Shown: positions 1 to 8,487, numbered from the stretch's first letter. The stretch: 64,000 bases of DNA from Sva-07 sp963728355 (GCA_963728355.1 CAVSJQ010000012.1:118490-182489), one strand, 5' to 3'. Translations and numbers: made by a program. The notes: generated by a model from the sequence alone, not told the origin.

Positions 1-661
1 GTGTGAAGCCCGCTGCCGGGATCACACCGAGGACGTTTGGCAGGGGAGTGCCGGCATCGGGATTGACGCTGGCGACGGCGTCGAGGTAGGTCTCGTACGA
101 CGTGAACAGCGTGGGGGCGACGTTGAGCTGGGCGTTGCCGGCGAGCCCGACGATCTCGATCGTCTTGCCGCCGGGCAACAGCGTGACCGTCTCGCCGACG
201 TCGTAGCCGAGGCGCACGTCGGCGTCGCTCGCGATCGCCTCGTCGTCGGCGGTCGGCAGACGCCCCTCGACGACGTCGGTCGGCGCACCAATGCCGTTGC
301 CGTCGGGCCCGAGTTCGTAGCCGATGATCGTCGTGTCGAAGGTTTCACCGTCGCCGTTGCCGCTCGGCAGGCCCGTGAACGTGCCCTGGCCGATCCGACC
401 GACCTCGCCGGTGCCGGGAGCGGCCCGGACCTGCTCCTCCATCGGTGGGGTGATCACGCTGCCCTGGATGACCCGCTGGCCGTCGACGCTGTAGACGAGC
501 ACGGGAGCGCTCTGCTCGCGGATCGCGCCGATGAACCCGGTGATCAGCCCGTTCTGCAGCGACTGCTGGAACAGGATCAGGAAGACGAGGAGCGCGATGG
601 CGGCGACGAGCAGCGCGAAGCGCACCTTGGCGCGAGCCATTTCCTTGAACGCGAGAAACAT
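1..661 (-). CDS. ABC transporter permease, FtsX/MacB-like, N-terminal part
   Basis: Reads leftwards off the window edge, so only about the first 220 residues are present. The protein starts MFLAFKEMARAKVRFALL, followed by a hydrophobic stretch at about residues 16-33, then a long polar extracytoplasmic region with phrases such as GRIGQGTFTGLPSG and LLPGGKTIEIVGLAG. One N-terminal membrane helix followed by a large periplasmic-type domain is the layout of MacB/FtsX-family permeases, which usually have three more helices at the C terminus (outside the window). The substrate cannot be told. A separate ATPase gene would be expected to the left. Confidence 0.7.
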   Translation of the reverse strand, partial: MFLAFKEMARAKVRFALLVAAIALLVFLILFQQSLQNGLITGFIGAIREQSAPVLVYSVDGQRVIQGSVITPPMEEQVRAAPGTGEVGRIGQGTFTGLPSGNGDGETFDTTIIGYELGPDGNGIGAPTDVVEGRLPTADDEAIASDADVRLGYDVGETVTLLPGGKTIEIVGLAGNAQLNVAPTLFTSYETYLDAVASVNPDAGTPLPNVLGVIPAAGFT

Positions 662-777
662 CGTCGGGGGACCTCGCCGCAGGACGCTAGCGACAAGTGG
701 CACGAAGCGCCCACAAAGCCCGCCGCGTCGAGCCTCCGTCGTTGGCGACGTCCCCGGCGCCGTGGGAAGCTGCCGGA

Positions 778-1776
778 ATGACGTATCCGGTCGCGCTGTA
801 CCTCCAGGACGCCCACGACATCCGCCAGGGCATCGAACTCGTGCGATACGCCGAGGAGAGAGGATTCGACGCCGTCTGGCAGGCCGACAGCCGGCTCGTG
901 CGTGACGCCGTGGTGCCGATGGCGGCGTTTGCGGCGAGCACCGAACGGATCAAGGTCGGCTCGGGCGTCATCGACATCTGGACGCGCAACGCGGCACGGC
1001 TGGCGTCCACGTTCTCCACGCTCGACGACCTCGCCCCAGGCCGGATGATCTGCGGGCTCGGCGCCTGGTGGGATCCGCTGGCCTCGAAGGTCGGCATCGA
1101 CCGGAGCCGTCCGCTGAAGGTGATGCGCGAGGTGGTCGAGGCGGTGCGCGGTTTGCTCGCCAACGAGACGGTGACGCTCGACGGCTTCCACGTGCATCTC
1201 GACGGGGTCGAACTCGACTACGTGTACCAGGAGCGTCGGCCCAAGGACGTGCCGATCTACATCGGCGCCACCGGCATGCAGATGATGGAGCTGACCGGCG
1301 AGATCGCCGACGGTGCCGTGCTCAACTACCTCGTGTCACCGAGCTACAACGTCGGCGCGCTGGAAGCGCTCCAGCGGGGAGCGGCCAAGGCGGGTCGCAC
1401 GCTCGACGACATCGACCGGCCGCAGCTGGTCGTGTGCTCGGTCGACGACGATCGCCGGGCGGCGCTCGACGGCGCTCGCCTGCTGGTGACGCAGTACCTC
1501 GGACAGCAACCGCACATCATGAAGGCGTCGGGAGTGCCCCAGGAGCTGCTCGACGACATCGGCAAGGTGCTCACCTGGCCGGCCACCCACGACGAGGTGG
1601 TGGCGGCGAGCAAGCTCGTGCCCGACGAGATCGTCCAGATGATCACGGCGTCGGGAACACCCGACGAGGTGCGGGCCAAGGTCGACGAGTACGTGGCGGC
1701 GGGGTGCACGTGCCCGATCCTGTATCCGCTCGCCGACGACGTCCGGCTGATGATCGACACCTTCGCCCGCAACTAG
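778..1776 (+). CDS. LLM-class (F420-dependent type) oxidoreductase
   Basis: A 332-residue protein of the bacterial luciferase-like (TIM-barrel) superfamily. It resembles F420-dependent methylenetetrahydromethanopterin reductase-like enzymes, starting MTYPVALYLQDAHDIRQG and carrying RIKVGSGVIDIWTRN, LDDLAPGRMICGLGAWWDP and PIYIGATGMQMMELTGEIADG, which follow the family's barrel-strand pattern. The reading frame is open upstream to 697, but family members begin just before the first beta strand, so the ATG at 778 is preferred. Members use F420 or FMN; F420 is favoured because the host is actinobacterial (inference). The substrate is unknown. The next gene starts 11 bases downstream, so the two are probably cotranscribed. 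Confidence 0.88.
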   Translation: MTYPVALYLQDAHDIRQGIELVRYAEERGFDAVWQADSRLVRDAVVPMAAFAASTERIKVGSGVIDIWTRNAARLASTFSTLDDLAPGRMICGLGAWWDPLASKVGIDRSRPLKVMREVVEAVRGLLANETVTLDGFHVHLDGVELDYVYQERRPKDVPIYIGATGMQMMELTGEIADGAVLNYLVSPSYNVGALEALQRGAAKAGRTLDDIDRPQLVVCSVDDDRRAALDGARLLVTQYLGQQPHIMKASGVPQELLDDIGKVLTWPATHDEVVAASKLVPDEIVQMITASGTPDEVRAKVDEYVAAGCTCPILYPLADDVRLMIDTFARN

Positions 1777-1786
1777 GTTCGGGTCG

Positions 1787-2452
1787 ATGCGAATCACGTT
1801 GCCATCCGGAACCGACGCCGAGATCGCCGAGCCGTCCGACGCCGACGATCCCTCCACCATGGGTCTGGTGATTGCACCGGACATCTTCGGTCTGCGTCCG
1901 CTGTTCGACGACATGGTCGCCCGGCTCGCCTCGATCTGGTCGATGACGGTCTGCGCGGTCGAGCCCTTCCCCGGCCTCGACCTCGGTGACGATGTCGAGC
2001 CCCGCTTCGCTGCGGTGCCCAACCTGGACGACGACGTGTTCCTGCGCGACCTGCTCGAGGCCGCCGACGCGACCGAATGCGAGCGCGTCGGGCTGCTGGG
2101 GTTCTGCATGGGCGGCATGTACTGCTTCAAGGCGGCGCGCAGTGATCGGTTCGCCAAGATCGCCAGCTTCTACGGGATGATCCGCCTCCCCGAGGCCTGG
2201 GCGGGCCCAGGACAGGGTGAGCCGCTCGACCATCTCGCTGCCGGTCATCCCGATCGGGTGCTGGCGATCATCGGCGAACGCGACTCCTACACGCCGCCCG
2301 ACGATGTGACCGCCCTCGAGCGTTTGGGCGTGAACGTGGTCCGCTATCCCGATGCGGAGCACGGGTTCGCCCACGCCCCCGAACGTCCGGCGCATCGCCC
2401 GACCGACGCCGCCGACGCCTTCCAACGCGCCCACACCTGGCTCACCACCTGA
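1787..2452 (+). CDS. dienelactone hydrolase family protein
   Basis: A 221-residue alpha/beta hydrolase of the dienelactone hydrolase family. The nucleophile motif GFCMGG places the catalytic Cys at residue 107. An acid follows in GERDSYTPPDD and the late histidine lies in DAEHGFAH, completing a Cys-Asp-His triad. VIAPDIFGLRP near residue 30 is the family's usual start of the core. There is no signal peptide, so it is cytoplasmic. Classical members hydrolyse dienelactone in chlorocatechol breakdown, but many actinobacterial copies are general esterases. No catechol pathway genes are nearby, so the substrate is not assigned. Confidence 0.85.
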   Translation: MRITLPSGTDAEIAEPSDADDPSTMGLVIAPDIFGLRPLFDDMVARLASIWSMTVCAVEPFPGLDLGDDVEPRFAAVPNLDDDVFLRDLLEAADATECERVGLLGFCMGGMYCFKAARSDRFAKIASFYGMIRLPEAWAGPGQGEPLDHLAAGHPDRVLAIIGERDSYTPPDDVTALERLGVNVVRYPDAEHGFAHAPERPAHRPTDAADAFQRAHTWLTT

Positions 2453-2520
2453 TTGCCCCGGGGAGAGCGGGCCAGGACGCAATCGGATCGCAGCAGACGT
2501 TGGACCCCTTGCTGGCGAAC

Positions 2521-3183
2521 TCAGCGGGCGCGGAGTTCGAGGCGGTCGCGCTGGGTGATGCGGTAGTTGCGGTCGTTCTGCTCCAGCCATCCGAGCCGGA
2601 TGAAGCTGGCGATGGCCTTGTTCACGCGCTCGCGTGATGCGCCGACCATGCCGGCGAGCTCCTCCTGGGTGACCGGCAGGGTGAACTCGTCGGTGCCGTT
2701 CGCCAGTTCGAGCAGACGCTTCGCCGTGCGACCGGTGACGTCGAGGAAGACCGAGTCGGCGAGCGCCTCGTCGGTGACCCGGATGCGCTGCGCGAGCAGG
2801 CGCACGACGTTCCAGAGCAGCTTCGGGTTCTCGTCGAAGAGCGTGTACACCTCGGCGTACGGGATCGACAACACCGTCGTCGGCTCGAGCGCCCTCGCCA
2901 TCGCCGAGCGGGGACCGTCGTCGAGCATCCCCATCTCGCCGAACAGATCGCCGTCCTCCATCAACGCCACCACGCTCTCGCGGCGATCGATCGGATTCGC
3001 CAGGGCGATGGCGACCCGACCTCGCAGCACGAGATAGAGCGCCTCGGGCGGGTCGCCCTCGTTGAACAGCACGTCTCCTCGGATCAGGTGGAGCTCGTGG
3101 CCGGCTGCTGCGAGAGCGTTGAGGGCGTCCGGCGAGGCGTCGGCAAAGAAGTCGGTGCGGGCGAGGGTCTCTTCATGAGCCAT
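2521..3183 (-). CDS. Crp/Fnr family transcriptional regulator (GlxR/Crp-like)
   Basis: A 220-residue regulator. A cNMP-binding jelly roll covers about residues 5-125 (GDVLFNEGDPPEALYLVLRGRV; FGEMGMLDDGPRSAMARA is the phosphate-binding cassette region). A long dimerisation helix leads to a C-terminal winged helix (TQEELAGMVGASRERVNKAI). The FGE...RSA cassette matches cAMP-binding members, and the whole protein resembles mycobacterial Crp and corynebacterial GlxR, which are global regulators. The ATG at 3183 is chosen because it gives the usual family length. This start codon shares the bases CATG with the divergent ispD start, so its promoter must lie inside ispD coding sequence or the message is leaderless. 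Confidence 0.9.
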   Translation of the reverse strand: MAHEETLARTDFFADASPDALNALAAAGHELHLIRGDVLFNEGDPPEALYLVLRGRVAIALANPIDRRESVVALMEDGDLFGEMGMLDDGPRSAMARALEPTTVLSIPYAEVYTLFDENPKLLWNVVRLLAQRIRVTDEALADSVFLDVTGRTAKRLLELANGTDEFTLPVTQEELAGMVGASRERVNKAIASFIRLGWLEQNDRNYRITQRDRLELRAR

Positions 3184-3871
3184 GACATCTGTCACGGTAC
3201 TACCCTGCGCCGATGTGCCCCCTGCCGAGCAGATCTGGACCATCGTGGTCGGCGGAGGCAGCGGCCGCCGGTTCGGCACGCCGAAGCAGTACGAAATGCT
3301 GGGCGACGTGCGCGTGATCGATCGTTCGGTCGCGGTGGCCCGGGAGGTGTCCGACGGGGTGGTGGTCGTCGTGCCGCCGGAGGATGCAGCCCGGGAATCC
3401 GCCGTCGCTGGCGGGGTCACACGCAGCGAATCGGTCCGCGCTGGACTCGCCGCGATCCCCGCGGATGCGGTGATCGTCTGCGTGCACGATGCGGCACGCC
3501 CGCTCGCCAGCGCCGACCTCTACCGGCGCACGATCGCCGCCGTTCGCAACGGCGCCGACGCCGCGATCCCCGGCGTTGCGGTCGCGGACACGATCAAGGT
3601 GGTCGCCGACGGCGTCGTCGTGTCGACACCGGACCGTGCCTCGCTGGTGGCCGTGCAGACCCCGCAGGCATTCCGAGCGACGACGCTGCGAACGGCGCAC
3701 GAACGGGGCGGCGATGCCACCGACGATGCTGCACTCGTCGAAGCGCTCGGTGGTGTGGTGGTGGTCGTCGAGGGCGAGGCCCGGAACCGCAAGATCACGG
3801 TGCCCGACGACCTGGTCTGGGCTCGCCGGCAGATCGACTCGGAGGACGAGGACTCGAAGGAGCAGGAGTGA
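3182..3871 (+). CDS. ispD: 2-C-methyl-D-erythritol 4-phosphate cytidylyltransferase
   Basis: Third enzyme of the non-mevalonate isoprenoid pathway; it joins CTP and methylerythritol phosphate. The nucleotide-binding start WTIVVGGGSGRRFGTPKQY is near residue 20; VCVHDAARPL, VADTIKVV, QTPQAFR and TDDAALVEALGG are the family's other landmarks. The ATG at 3182 overlaps the divergent crp start. A GTG at 3215 would remove 11 residues that relatives usually lack and leave a short gap between the divergent genes, so it may be the true start. The gene runs into ispF with a GTGA overlap, which fits one transcription unit with ispF and the RNA methyltransferase. Confidence 0.93.
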   Translation: MTSVTVLPCADVPPAEQIWTIVVGGGSGRRFGTPKQYEMLGDVRVIDRSVAVAREVSDGVVVVVPPEDAARESAVAGGVTRSESVRAGLAAIPADAVIVCVHDAARPLASADLYRRTIAAVRNGADAAIPGVAVADTIKVVADGVVVSTPDRASLVAVQTPQAFRATTLRTAHERGGDATDDAALVEALGGVVVVVEGEARNRKITVPDDLVWARRQIDSEDEDSKEQE

Positions 3872-4377
3872 TCGTGAACGTTCCCGAACTACGCGTCGGC
3901 CAGGGGTTCGACGTCCATCGTTTCAGCACCGACCCGGCCCGGGTGATGGTGCTCGGCGGCTGCCACTTCGACGGGGTGACCGGCCTGGAGGGCCACAGCG
4001 ACGCCGACGTGGTCGCGCACGCCTGCGCTGACGCCCTGCTCGGCGCAGCCGGCCTCGGCGACATCGGCATGCACTTCCCCGACACCGACGAACGCTGGCG
4101 TGGCGCCGACTCGATGGCGTTGCTGCGCCACGTGGCCGCGATGCTCGCCGAGGACGGGTGGCGCGCCTCGAATGTTGATTGCGCAGTCGTGTGCGAACAG
4201 CCGAAGATCGCCCCGTACCGTGACGAGATGCAACGCAACCTGACCACGGCGGTCGGGGCGCCGGTCACCGTGAAGGGCAATCGCGCCGAGCAACTGGGGG
4301 CGATCGGCCGCTCGGAAGGTGTGGTGTGCTTCGCCACGGCGCTCATCCACCGATTCCCCGGCGGGCACGAATCATGA
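3868..4377 (+). CDS. ispF: 2-C-methyl-D-erythritol 2,4-cyclodiphosphate synthase
   Basis: A 169-residue enzyme following ispD; in the pathway it acts two steps after IspD, closing CDP-ME 2-phosphate to the cyclodiphosphate with release of CMP. The metal-binding GFDVHRF near residue 14 and the EGHSDADVV histidine are present, as are GLGDIGMHFPDTD and the late KGNRAEQLGAIGRSEG segment. GTG at 3868 overlaps the ispD stop; GTG at 3874 is a close alternative. Its own stop overlaps the ATG of the following methyltransferase gene, so ispD-ispF-rlmB reads as a translationally coupled operon. Confidence 0.95.
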   Translation: MIVNVPELRVGQGFDVHRFSTDPARVMVLGGCHFDGVTGLEGHSDADVVAHACADALLGAAGLGDIGMHFPDTDERWRGADSMALLRHVAAMLAEDGWRASNVDCAVVCEQPKIAPYRDEMQRNLTTAVGAPVTVKGNRAEQLGAIGRSEGVVCFATALIHRFPGGHES

Positions 4378-5330
4378 GCGGGCGTCCTCCGTCGGGACGT
4401 CGAGGCCCGAACAAGCGCAGCGCTCCGAGCCAGAAGCCCGGCGCTCGCGGCCAGAAACCGGGTGCCCGCGGCAGCAAGCCGCCACCCAAGTCGGGTGGGC
4501 GGTCCGGCCCGAACCGCTCCACACGAGGTGGGCCGAGCGGTGGCAGCGGCGCGGGTGGCGGTGCGAAGGGCCTCGGTGGCCGCCAGGTCGAGGGGCGCCA
4601 GGCGGTACGCGAACTGTTGATGGCGGAGCGTCGCAAGGTGCACGAGGTGTGGATCAGTGCCGAACTCGAAGGTGACCCCGGCGTTGCCGACATCGTCGAG
4701 ATCGCCGCGGCGCGCCGCGTTCCGCTGCTCCACGTCGCTCGGGCGCGTCTCGAGCGCGAGGCGCGTAGCGAGGCGCCCCAGGGTGTGCTCGCCCACGCCG
4801 CGGAGATCCCCGAGGCCGATCTCGCCGACCTGCTCGGAGTGCGCGGCCGTGGACGCGCCGTCGCGCCGTTCCTGGTCGCCGTCGACGGGGTCACTGACCC
4901 CGGCAACCTCGGCGCCATCATCCGCAGCTGTGACGGTGCCGGGGTGAGCGGCGTGCTGCTCCCGCGGCACCGTTCGGTGCACGTCACGCCGACTGTCGCG
5001 AAGGCGTCGGCCGGGGCCGTCGAGCACGTCCCGATGGCACTCGTGCCAGGGCTTCCGGCGGCGCTGAAGCAGCTCTCGGACCACGGGATCTGGGTGGTCG
5101 GGCTCGACGACGGCGCCGATCGCTCCGTGTACGAGATCGGACCGCTGGCGACCGAACCGATCTGCGTTGTGCTGGGCGCAGAAGGCGCCGGCCTGTCACG
5201 TCTCGTGCGAGAGCGGTGCGATTCGATCGTCGCCATTCCGATGGCCGGCCGCATCAGCTCGCTCAATGTGTCGACCGCTGCCGCGATTTCTTTGTACGAA
5301 GTCTCAAGATTGCGTCTGGAGATGCCGTAG
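4374..5330 (+). CDS. rlmB: SpoU/TrmH-family 23S rRNA (guanosine-2'-O-)-methyltransferase
   Basis: A 318-residue RNA 2'-O-methyltransferase. About the first 65 residues are a basic, disordered Gly/Pro/Arg/Lys tail with a repeated KPGARGQ unit. The substrate-binding domain follows (VEGRQAVRELLMAERRKVHEVWI), then the knotted SPOUT domain with all three motifs: VTDPGNLGAIIRSCDGAG, VLGAEGAGLSRL and IPMAGRISSLNVSTAAAI. Members of this architecture methylate G2251 of 23S rRNA (known for E. coli RlmB). The ATG at 4374 overlaps the ispF stop. The long basic tail is common in actinobacterial copies and probably binds RNA. Confidence 0.9.
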   Translation: MSGRPPSGRRGPNKRSAPSQKPGARGQKPGARGSKPPPKSGGRSGPNRSTRGGPSGGSGAGGGAKGLGGRQVEGRQAVRELLMAERRKVHEVWISAELEGDPGVADIVEIAAARRVPLLHVARARLEREARSEAPQGVLAHAAEIPEADLADLLGVRGRGRAVAPFLVAVDGVTDPGNLGAIIRSCDGAGVSGVLLPRHRSVHVTPTVAKASAGAVEHVPMALVPGLPAALKQLSDHGIWVVGLDDGADRSVYEIGPLATEPICVVLGAEGAGLSRLVRERCDSIVAIPMAGRISSLNVSTAAAISLYEVSRLRLEMP

Positions 5331-5339
5331 TTACGTTCG

Positions 5340-7094
5340 ATGGGCGAGACGGACAATCCTTCGACGACGCAGGTCGTCTACCAGCCTGATGGCGTCATGG
5401 CCCGAGCGTTCGGGCGCCGGGCATTTCTCGCCGGCACCGCAGGCGCCATCGCCGGAGCGACGTTGCTGTCAAGTCCGGCGCAGGCGGTCGAACGTGGTGC
5501 GAGTTTCTTCGAGGTCGTCGAACAGCGCCGTCTCTGCGACACGCGCAACCGACCTGGAGCGCCTGCTGGATACGGCTACCAACGACTCGGCGACCGTTGG
5601 ATCCGGGTGGAGATCACCAACCAGCCACGCGTCCCTGCCGACGCCGTCGCTGCGGTGCTGAGTGTCACCGCCGTCAGCACGGGCAGTGGGGCGAACTTCG
5701 TCACGGTGTTCCCGTCGGGCGAGCGCGTTCCCGACACGTCGAGCCTGAACATGTCGCCCTCGGACGGCGCGGTGGCCAACCTCGTGACGATCAAGCTCGG
5801 CGGTGGCGCAGTCGACCTCAGCTCGTACGTGCCGTGCGATCTCATCGTCGACCTGATCGGCGTGTACCGGCCCACGACGACCGCGGTCCGCTCCGGTCGC
5901 CTGGTGGCACGCTCGTCGGCAGTGCGGACGCTCGACACCCGTTCGGGACCTCAGCCGCCGGTCGGATCGATCTCGCGGGTGAACCTCAAGGGGCTGGTTC
6001 CCGCCGACGCAACGGCGGTCGTCGGGACGCTGACGGCAGTGAACGCCGGTGCCGCCGGCTATGTCACTGCCTACCCGCGCGGAAGTGCCGTCCCCGACAC
6101 CTCGAACCTGAATGTCGGTACGGGCGAGACCCGAGCCGTCGGCGTGATCACGAGACTTGGTTCGGCCGACGGCGTACAAGGTGTCGACCTGTACAACTTC
6201 TGCGGTGCCCATCTGTTGTTCGACCTGGTCGGCTACATGACGGGACCGAATGAATCGCGGTCGTCGGAGGGCCTCTTCGTGCCGATCACCCCGACCCGGA
6301 TGCTCGACACTCGGCGCGAGAAGATGAGGGTCTGGCACCGGTCGACCAAGCAGTTCTCGTTGCCGTCACCGATCAACACGCGAGCTCAGGCCATCGCGAT
6401 GAACCTCACCGTGACCGGCACGGTCGATCCCGGATTCTTCACGCTGTTCGCGGCCCAGACACCACGACTCGAGGTCTCGAACCTGAACGTCACCGCGTCG
6501 GGCCAGACGATTGCCAACCATGCGATCTGTCGGATCAGCAACGTCGGGGTCGCCTGCTATGCGTATGGCGCCGCCCACGTCATCTGCGATGTGATGGGGT
6601 GGTACACCGGCTCGCCCGAGCGTGCGGTGTACGGCCCTCCGACGAACCCTGCGCCGCCAGGAGGGCCGGTCCCCTGGGTGGTGCAGGTCCCGCGGATGGG
6701 GCTGAACCACTGGGTGCTCGACGGCGACGCGAATCGGACGGTCGACCGAGGCAACACCTGGCACTGGGCGGGCACGGGGCTGGTCGGCCAGGGGGCGAGC
6801 ACCGTGCTCTTCGGGCACCGCACCGAGGTCGGTGGGCCGTACCGCAACCAGCATCTCCTCAGACCCGGCGACGAGCTCTACATTCACACCGCCGATCAGC
6901 GCCGGTACACCTACCGCATGGTGGCGGAGTACATCACGAGCAAGTACGCCGGTGACATCCTCGCCGCCAGTCGTCGCGTGGGCGGCGAAACCGTGACGTT
7001 GGTGTCGTGCTCGAAGACCAACCGGTTGCCGACCAGCCTCCAGTACCGGCTGGTGACGACGTTCTCCCTCGTGCGCTGGGACGATCTCGGCTGA
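5340..7094 (+). CDS. Tat-exported protein with three LDTR-type repeats and a C-terminal sortase domain
   Basis: A 584-residue protein. A twin-arginine signal (GRRAFLAGTAGAIAGA, residues about 25-40) ends near SSPAQA. Three similar domains of roughly 120-130 residues follow, each opening with a DTR motif (RRLCDTRN, VRTLDTRS, TRMLDTRR) and holding an S-x-LN segment and a closing DxxGxY/M strand (VDLIGVY, FDLVGYM, CDVMGWY). From about residue 440 the chain is a sortase: catalytic His in VLFGHRTEV, Cys in TLVSCSKTN, Arg in SLQYRLV, as in class E/F transpeptidases. The LDTR-type domain is common in large surface proteins of Acidimicrobiia (known); joining it to a sortase is notable. ATG 5397 is an alternative start. 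Confidence 0.82.
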   Translation: MGETDNPSTTQVVYQPDGVMARAFGRRAFLAGTAGAIAGATLLSSPAQAVERGASFFEVVEQRRLCDTRNRPGAPAGYGYQRLGDRWIRVEITNQPRVPADAVAAVLSVTAVSTGSGANFVTVFPSGERVPDTSSLNMSPSDGAVANLVTIKLGGGAVDLSSYVPCDLIVDLIGVYRPTTTAVRSGRLVARSSAVRTLDTRSGPQPPVGSISRVNLKGLVPADATAVVGTLTAVNAGAAGYVTAYPRGSAVPDTSNLNVGTGETRAVGVITRLGSADGVQGVDLYNFCGAHLLFDLVGYMTGPNESRSSEGLFVPITPTRMLDTRREKMRVWHRSTKQFSLPSPINTRAQAIAMNLTVTGTVDPGFFTLFAAQTPRLEVSNLNVTASGQTIANHAICRISNVGVACYAYGAAHVICDVMGWYTGSPERAVYGPPTNPAPPGGPVPWVVQVPRMGLNHWVLDGDANRTVDRGNTWHWAGTGLVGQGASTVLFGHRTEVGGPYRNQHLLRPGDELYIHTADQRRYTYRMVAEYITSKYAGDILAASRRVGGETVTLVSCSKTNRLPTSLQYRLVTTFSLVRWDDLG

Positions 7095-7126
7095 CGCCCG
7101 TGCGGCTCGGTAACCTGTGCGGCCGC

Positions 7127-7202
7127 GCCGGGTTAGCTCAGTTGGTAGAGCACTTGATTTGTAATCATGAGGTGGCGAGTTCGATCCTCGCACCCGGCTC
7201 CA
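7127..7202 (+). tRNA. tRNA-Thr (anticodon TGT)
   Basis: Acceptor 5' GCCGGGT pairs with ACCCGGC, followed by discriminator T and encoded CCA. D arm GCTC/GAGC, anticodon loop TTGTAAT with anticodon TGT (reads ACA), and T arm GCGAG-TTCGATC-CTCGC are all in place. The 3' part from 7156 is also one arm of a 47-bp direct repeat whose partner lies at 20557-20603. The 3' half of this tRNA was therefore probably supplied by the integrated element. Confidence 0.95.
7156..7202 (+). repeat. attL: tRNA-Thr 3' end, left att repeat
   Basis: 47 bp starting GATTTGTAATCATGAGGTGG and ending CGCACCCGGCTCCA. It matches 20557-20603 at 45 of 47 positions; the differences are A7178 (G in the other copy) and T7188 (C). 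These two bases face each other in the T stem. Confidence 0.9.
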
Positions 7203-7211
7203 GTGGAAGAC

Positions 7212-7241
7212 CAGCTCAGAGGCCCTTTCGGCTCTGAGCTG
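7212..7241. terminator. perfect 10-bp inverted repeat behind tRNA-Thr
   Basis: CAGCTCAGAG and CTCTGAGCTG flank a 10-base loop, with no T-run after the stem. It may end the tRNA transcript or be part of the recombination region, because it sits between the att core and the TGCCCAC motifs. Confidence 0.5.
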
Positions 7242-7259
7242 TGTCACCCAAAGCGGCTC

Positions 7260-7289
7260 CGTGCCCACGGATTGCCCACATATGCCCAC
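7260..7289 (+). promoter_or_regulatory. TGCCCAC direct repeats, likely integrase arm sites (left end)
   Basis: TGCCCAC occurs at 7262, 7273 and 7283, spaced 11 and 10 bases, which puts the copies on one face of the helix. The 20-mer CGTGCCCACGGATTGCCCAC at 7260 recurs exactly at 20421, just inside the other end of the island. Tyrosine integrases with an AP2-like N-terminal domain bind such arm repeats (known for lambda-type systems); this assignment is by position and repetition. Confidence 0.6.
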
Positions 7290-8447
7290 AGAATCGTCTA
7301 CGATCGGGGCACGCGGGGGAGCGTTCGCAAGCCTCGAACCGACGGCGGAACGTGGAGTTACCGGCTCGATCTCGGCTTCGATGACGTCGGCAAGCGCCGC
7401 CAACGCGAGATCGGCGGCTTCCGCACGAAGAAGGAAGCACAGGCCGCACTCAACGATGCGTTGTCGGGTGTGCAGCGCGGAACGTTCGTCGCGCCGTCTC
7501 GCACGACGGTGCGCGACTTCCTCGAACTGTGGCTCGACGGCGTCAAGACCGAAGTGGCGTTGACGGCGTGGGTGAGCTACCGCCAGGCGGTTCGGCGCTA
7601 CATCAACCCGCACCTCGGATCGAAGCGGCTCGGTGAGTTGTCAGCCCTCGACGTCAAGCGGTGGCACGGCGTGCTGCTGACGTCGGGACGCCAGGACGGC
7701 AGACCGCTGGCCACGAACTCCGTCAAGCTCGCGCATCGCGTCCTGCACCGTGCTCTGGCTGATGCGGTGCGTTGGAACCTCATCTTCGTCAACCCGGTGT
7801 CGTCGGTGCGCGTACCGAAGGGCACCACGCCCGAACAACGCGTGTGGACGGCCGCGGAGGCTCGCCAGTTCCTCGATGCGTTGGCTGACGATCGGCTCGT
7901 CGCACTGTGGACCCTCGCGTTGCACACCGGCATGCGCCGAGGCGAGTTGGCAGGCCTGCGGTGGAGCGACGTCGACCTGGACGCCGGCACGCTCACGGTC
8001 GCCCAGCAACGAACCTCGGCGAACTACGAAGAGGTGATCGCTGCGCCGAAGGCGAAGAGTCATCGGCAGCTGCTGCTGGCGCCGGCGACCGTCGTCGCCC
8101 TCCGGGACCATCTCCGACGTCAACGCGAGGAGCGGTTGCGCCTCGGTCCGGCATGGACCGACAGCGGCTACCTCTTCGTCGACGAGGCGGGAGTCGAGTA
8201 CCACCCTCAGCGATTCACGAAGCTGTTCGCCGAGGCCGTCGAGACGGCGGGTGTACCGAAGATCCGGTTGCATGACACCCGCCACACGATGGCGACGCTG
8301 GCGCTCGAAGCAGGAGTGCATCCCAAGGTGGTGCAAGAGCAACTTGGGCACTCGGCAATCGCCGTCACGCTCGACACCTACTCGCGGGTCCCGCAAGCCG
8401 TTCGACGAGACAGCGCCGACAAGATCGCCGGCCTGTACGGCGCGTGA
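7272..8447 (+). CDS. tyrosine site-specific recombinase (integrase) of island 1
   Basis: About 391 residues. An AP2-like arm-binding domain (GTWSYRLDLGFDDVGKRRQ to AQAALNDAL) is followed by a core-binding SAM-like domain (about residues 75-160) and a catalytic domain with Arg in HTGMRRGELAGLRW, HDTRHT, LGHSAIAVTLDTY and the nucleophile Tyr near the C terminus. The start is uncertain. The frame is open back to an ATG at 7167 inside the tRNA; in-frame candidates are GTG 7203, right behind the tRNA CCA, and TTG 7272. TTG 7272 is used because the conserved part begins soon after. It is adjacent to attL and should catalyse integration into and excision from tRNA-Thr. Confidence 0.93.
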   Translation: MPTYAHRIVYDRGTRGSVRKPRTDGGTWSYRLDLGFDDVGKRRQREIGGFRTKKEAQAALNDALSGVQRGTFVAPSRTTVRDFLELWLDGVKTEVALTAWVSYRQAVRRYINPHLGSKRLGELSALDVKRWHGVLLTSGRQDGRPLATNSVKLAHRVLHRALADAVRWNLIFVNPVSSVRVPKGTTPEQRVWTAAEARQFLDALADDRLVALWTLALHTGMRRGELAGLRWSDVDLDAGTLTVAQQRTSANYEEVIAAPKAKSHRQLLLAPATVVALRDHLRRQREERLRLGPAWTDSGYLFVDEAGVEYHPQRFTKLFAEAVETAGVPKIRLHDTRHTMATLALEAGVHPKVVQEQLGHSAIAVTLDTYSRVPQAVRRDSADKIAGLYGA

Positions 8448-8487
8448 AGCGCAGATCCCGTCGCCTGGCGGATCGTAGACTCGGCGC

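Noticed and set aside
7212..7241. Rho-independent terminator with certainty
   Set aside because: The stem is perfect but no T-run follows; it is kept only as a tentative call because it may be part of the recombination site.
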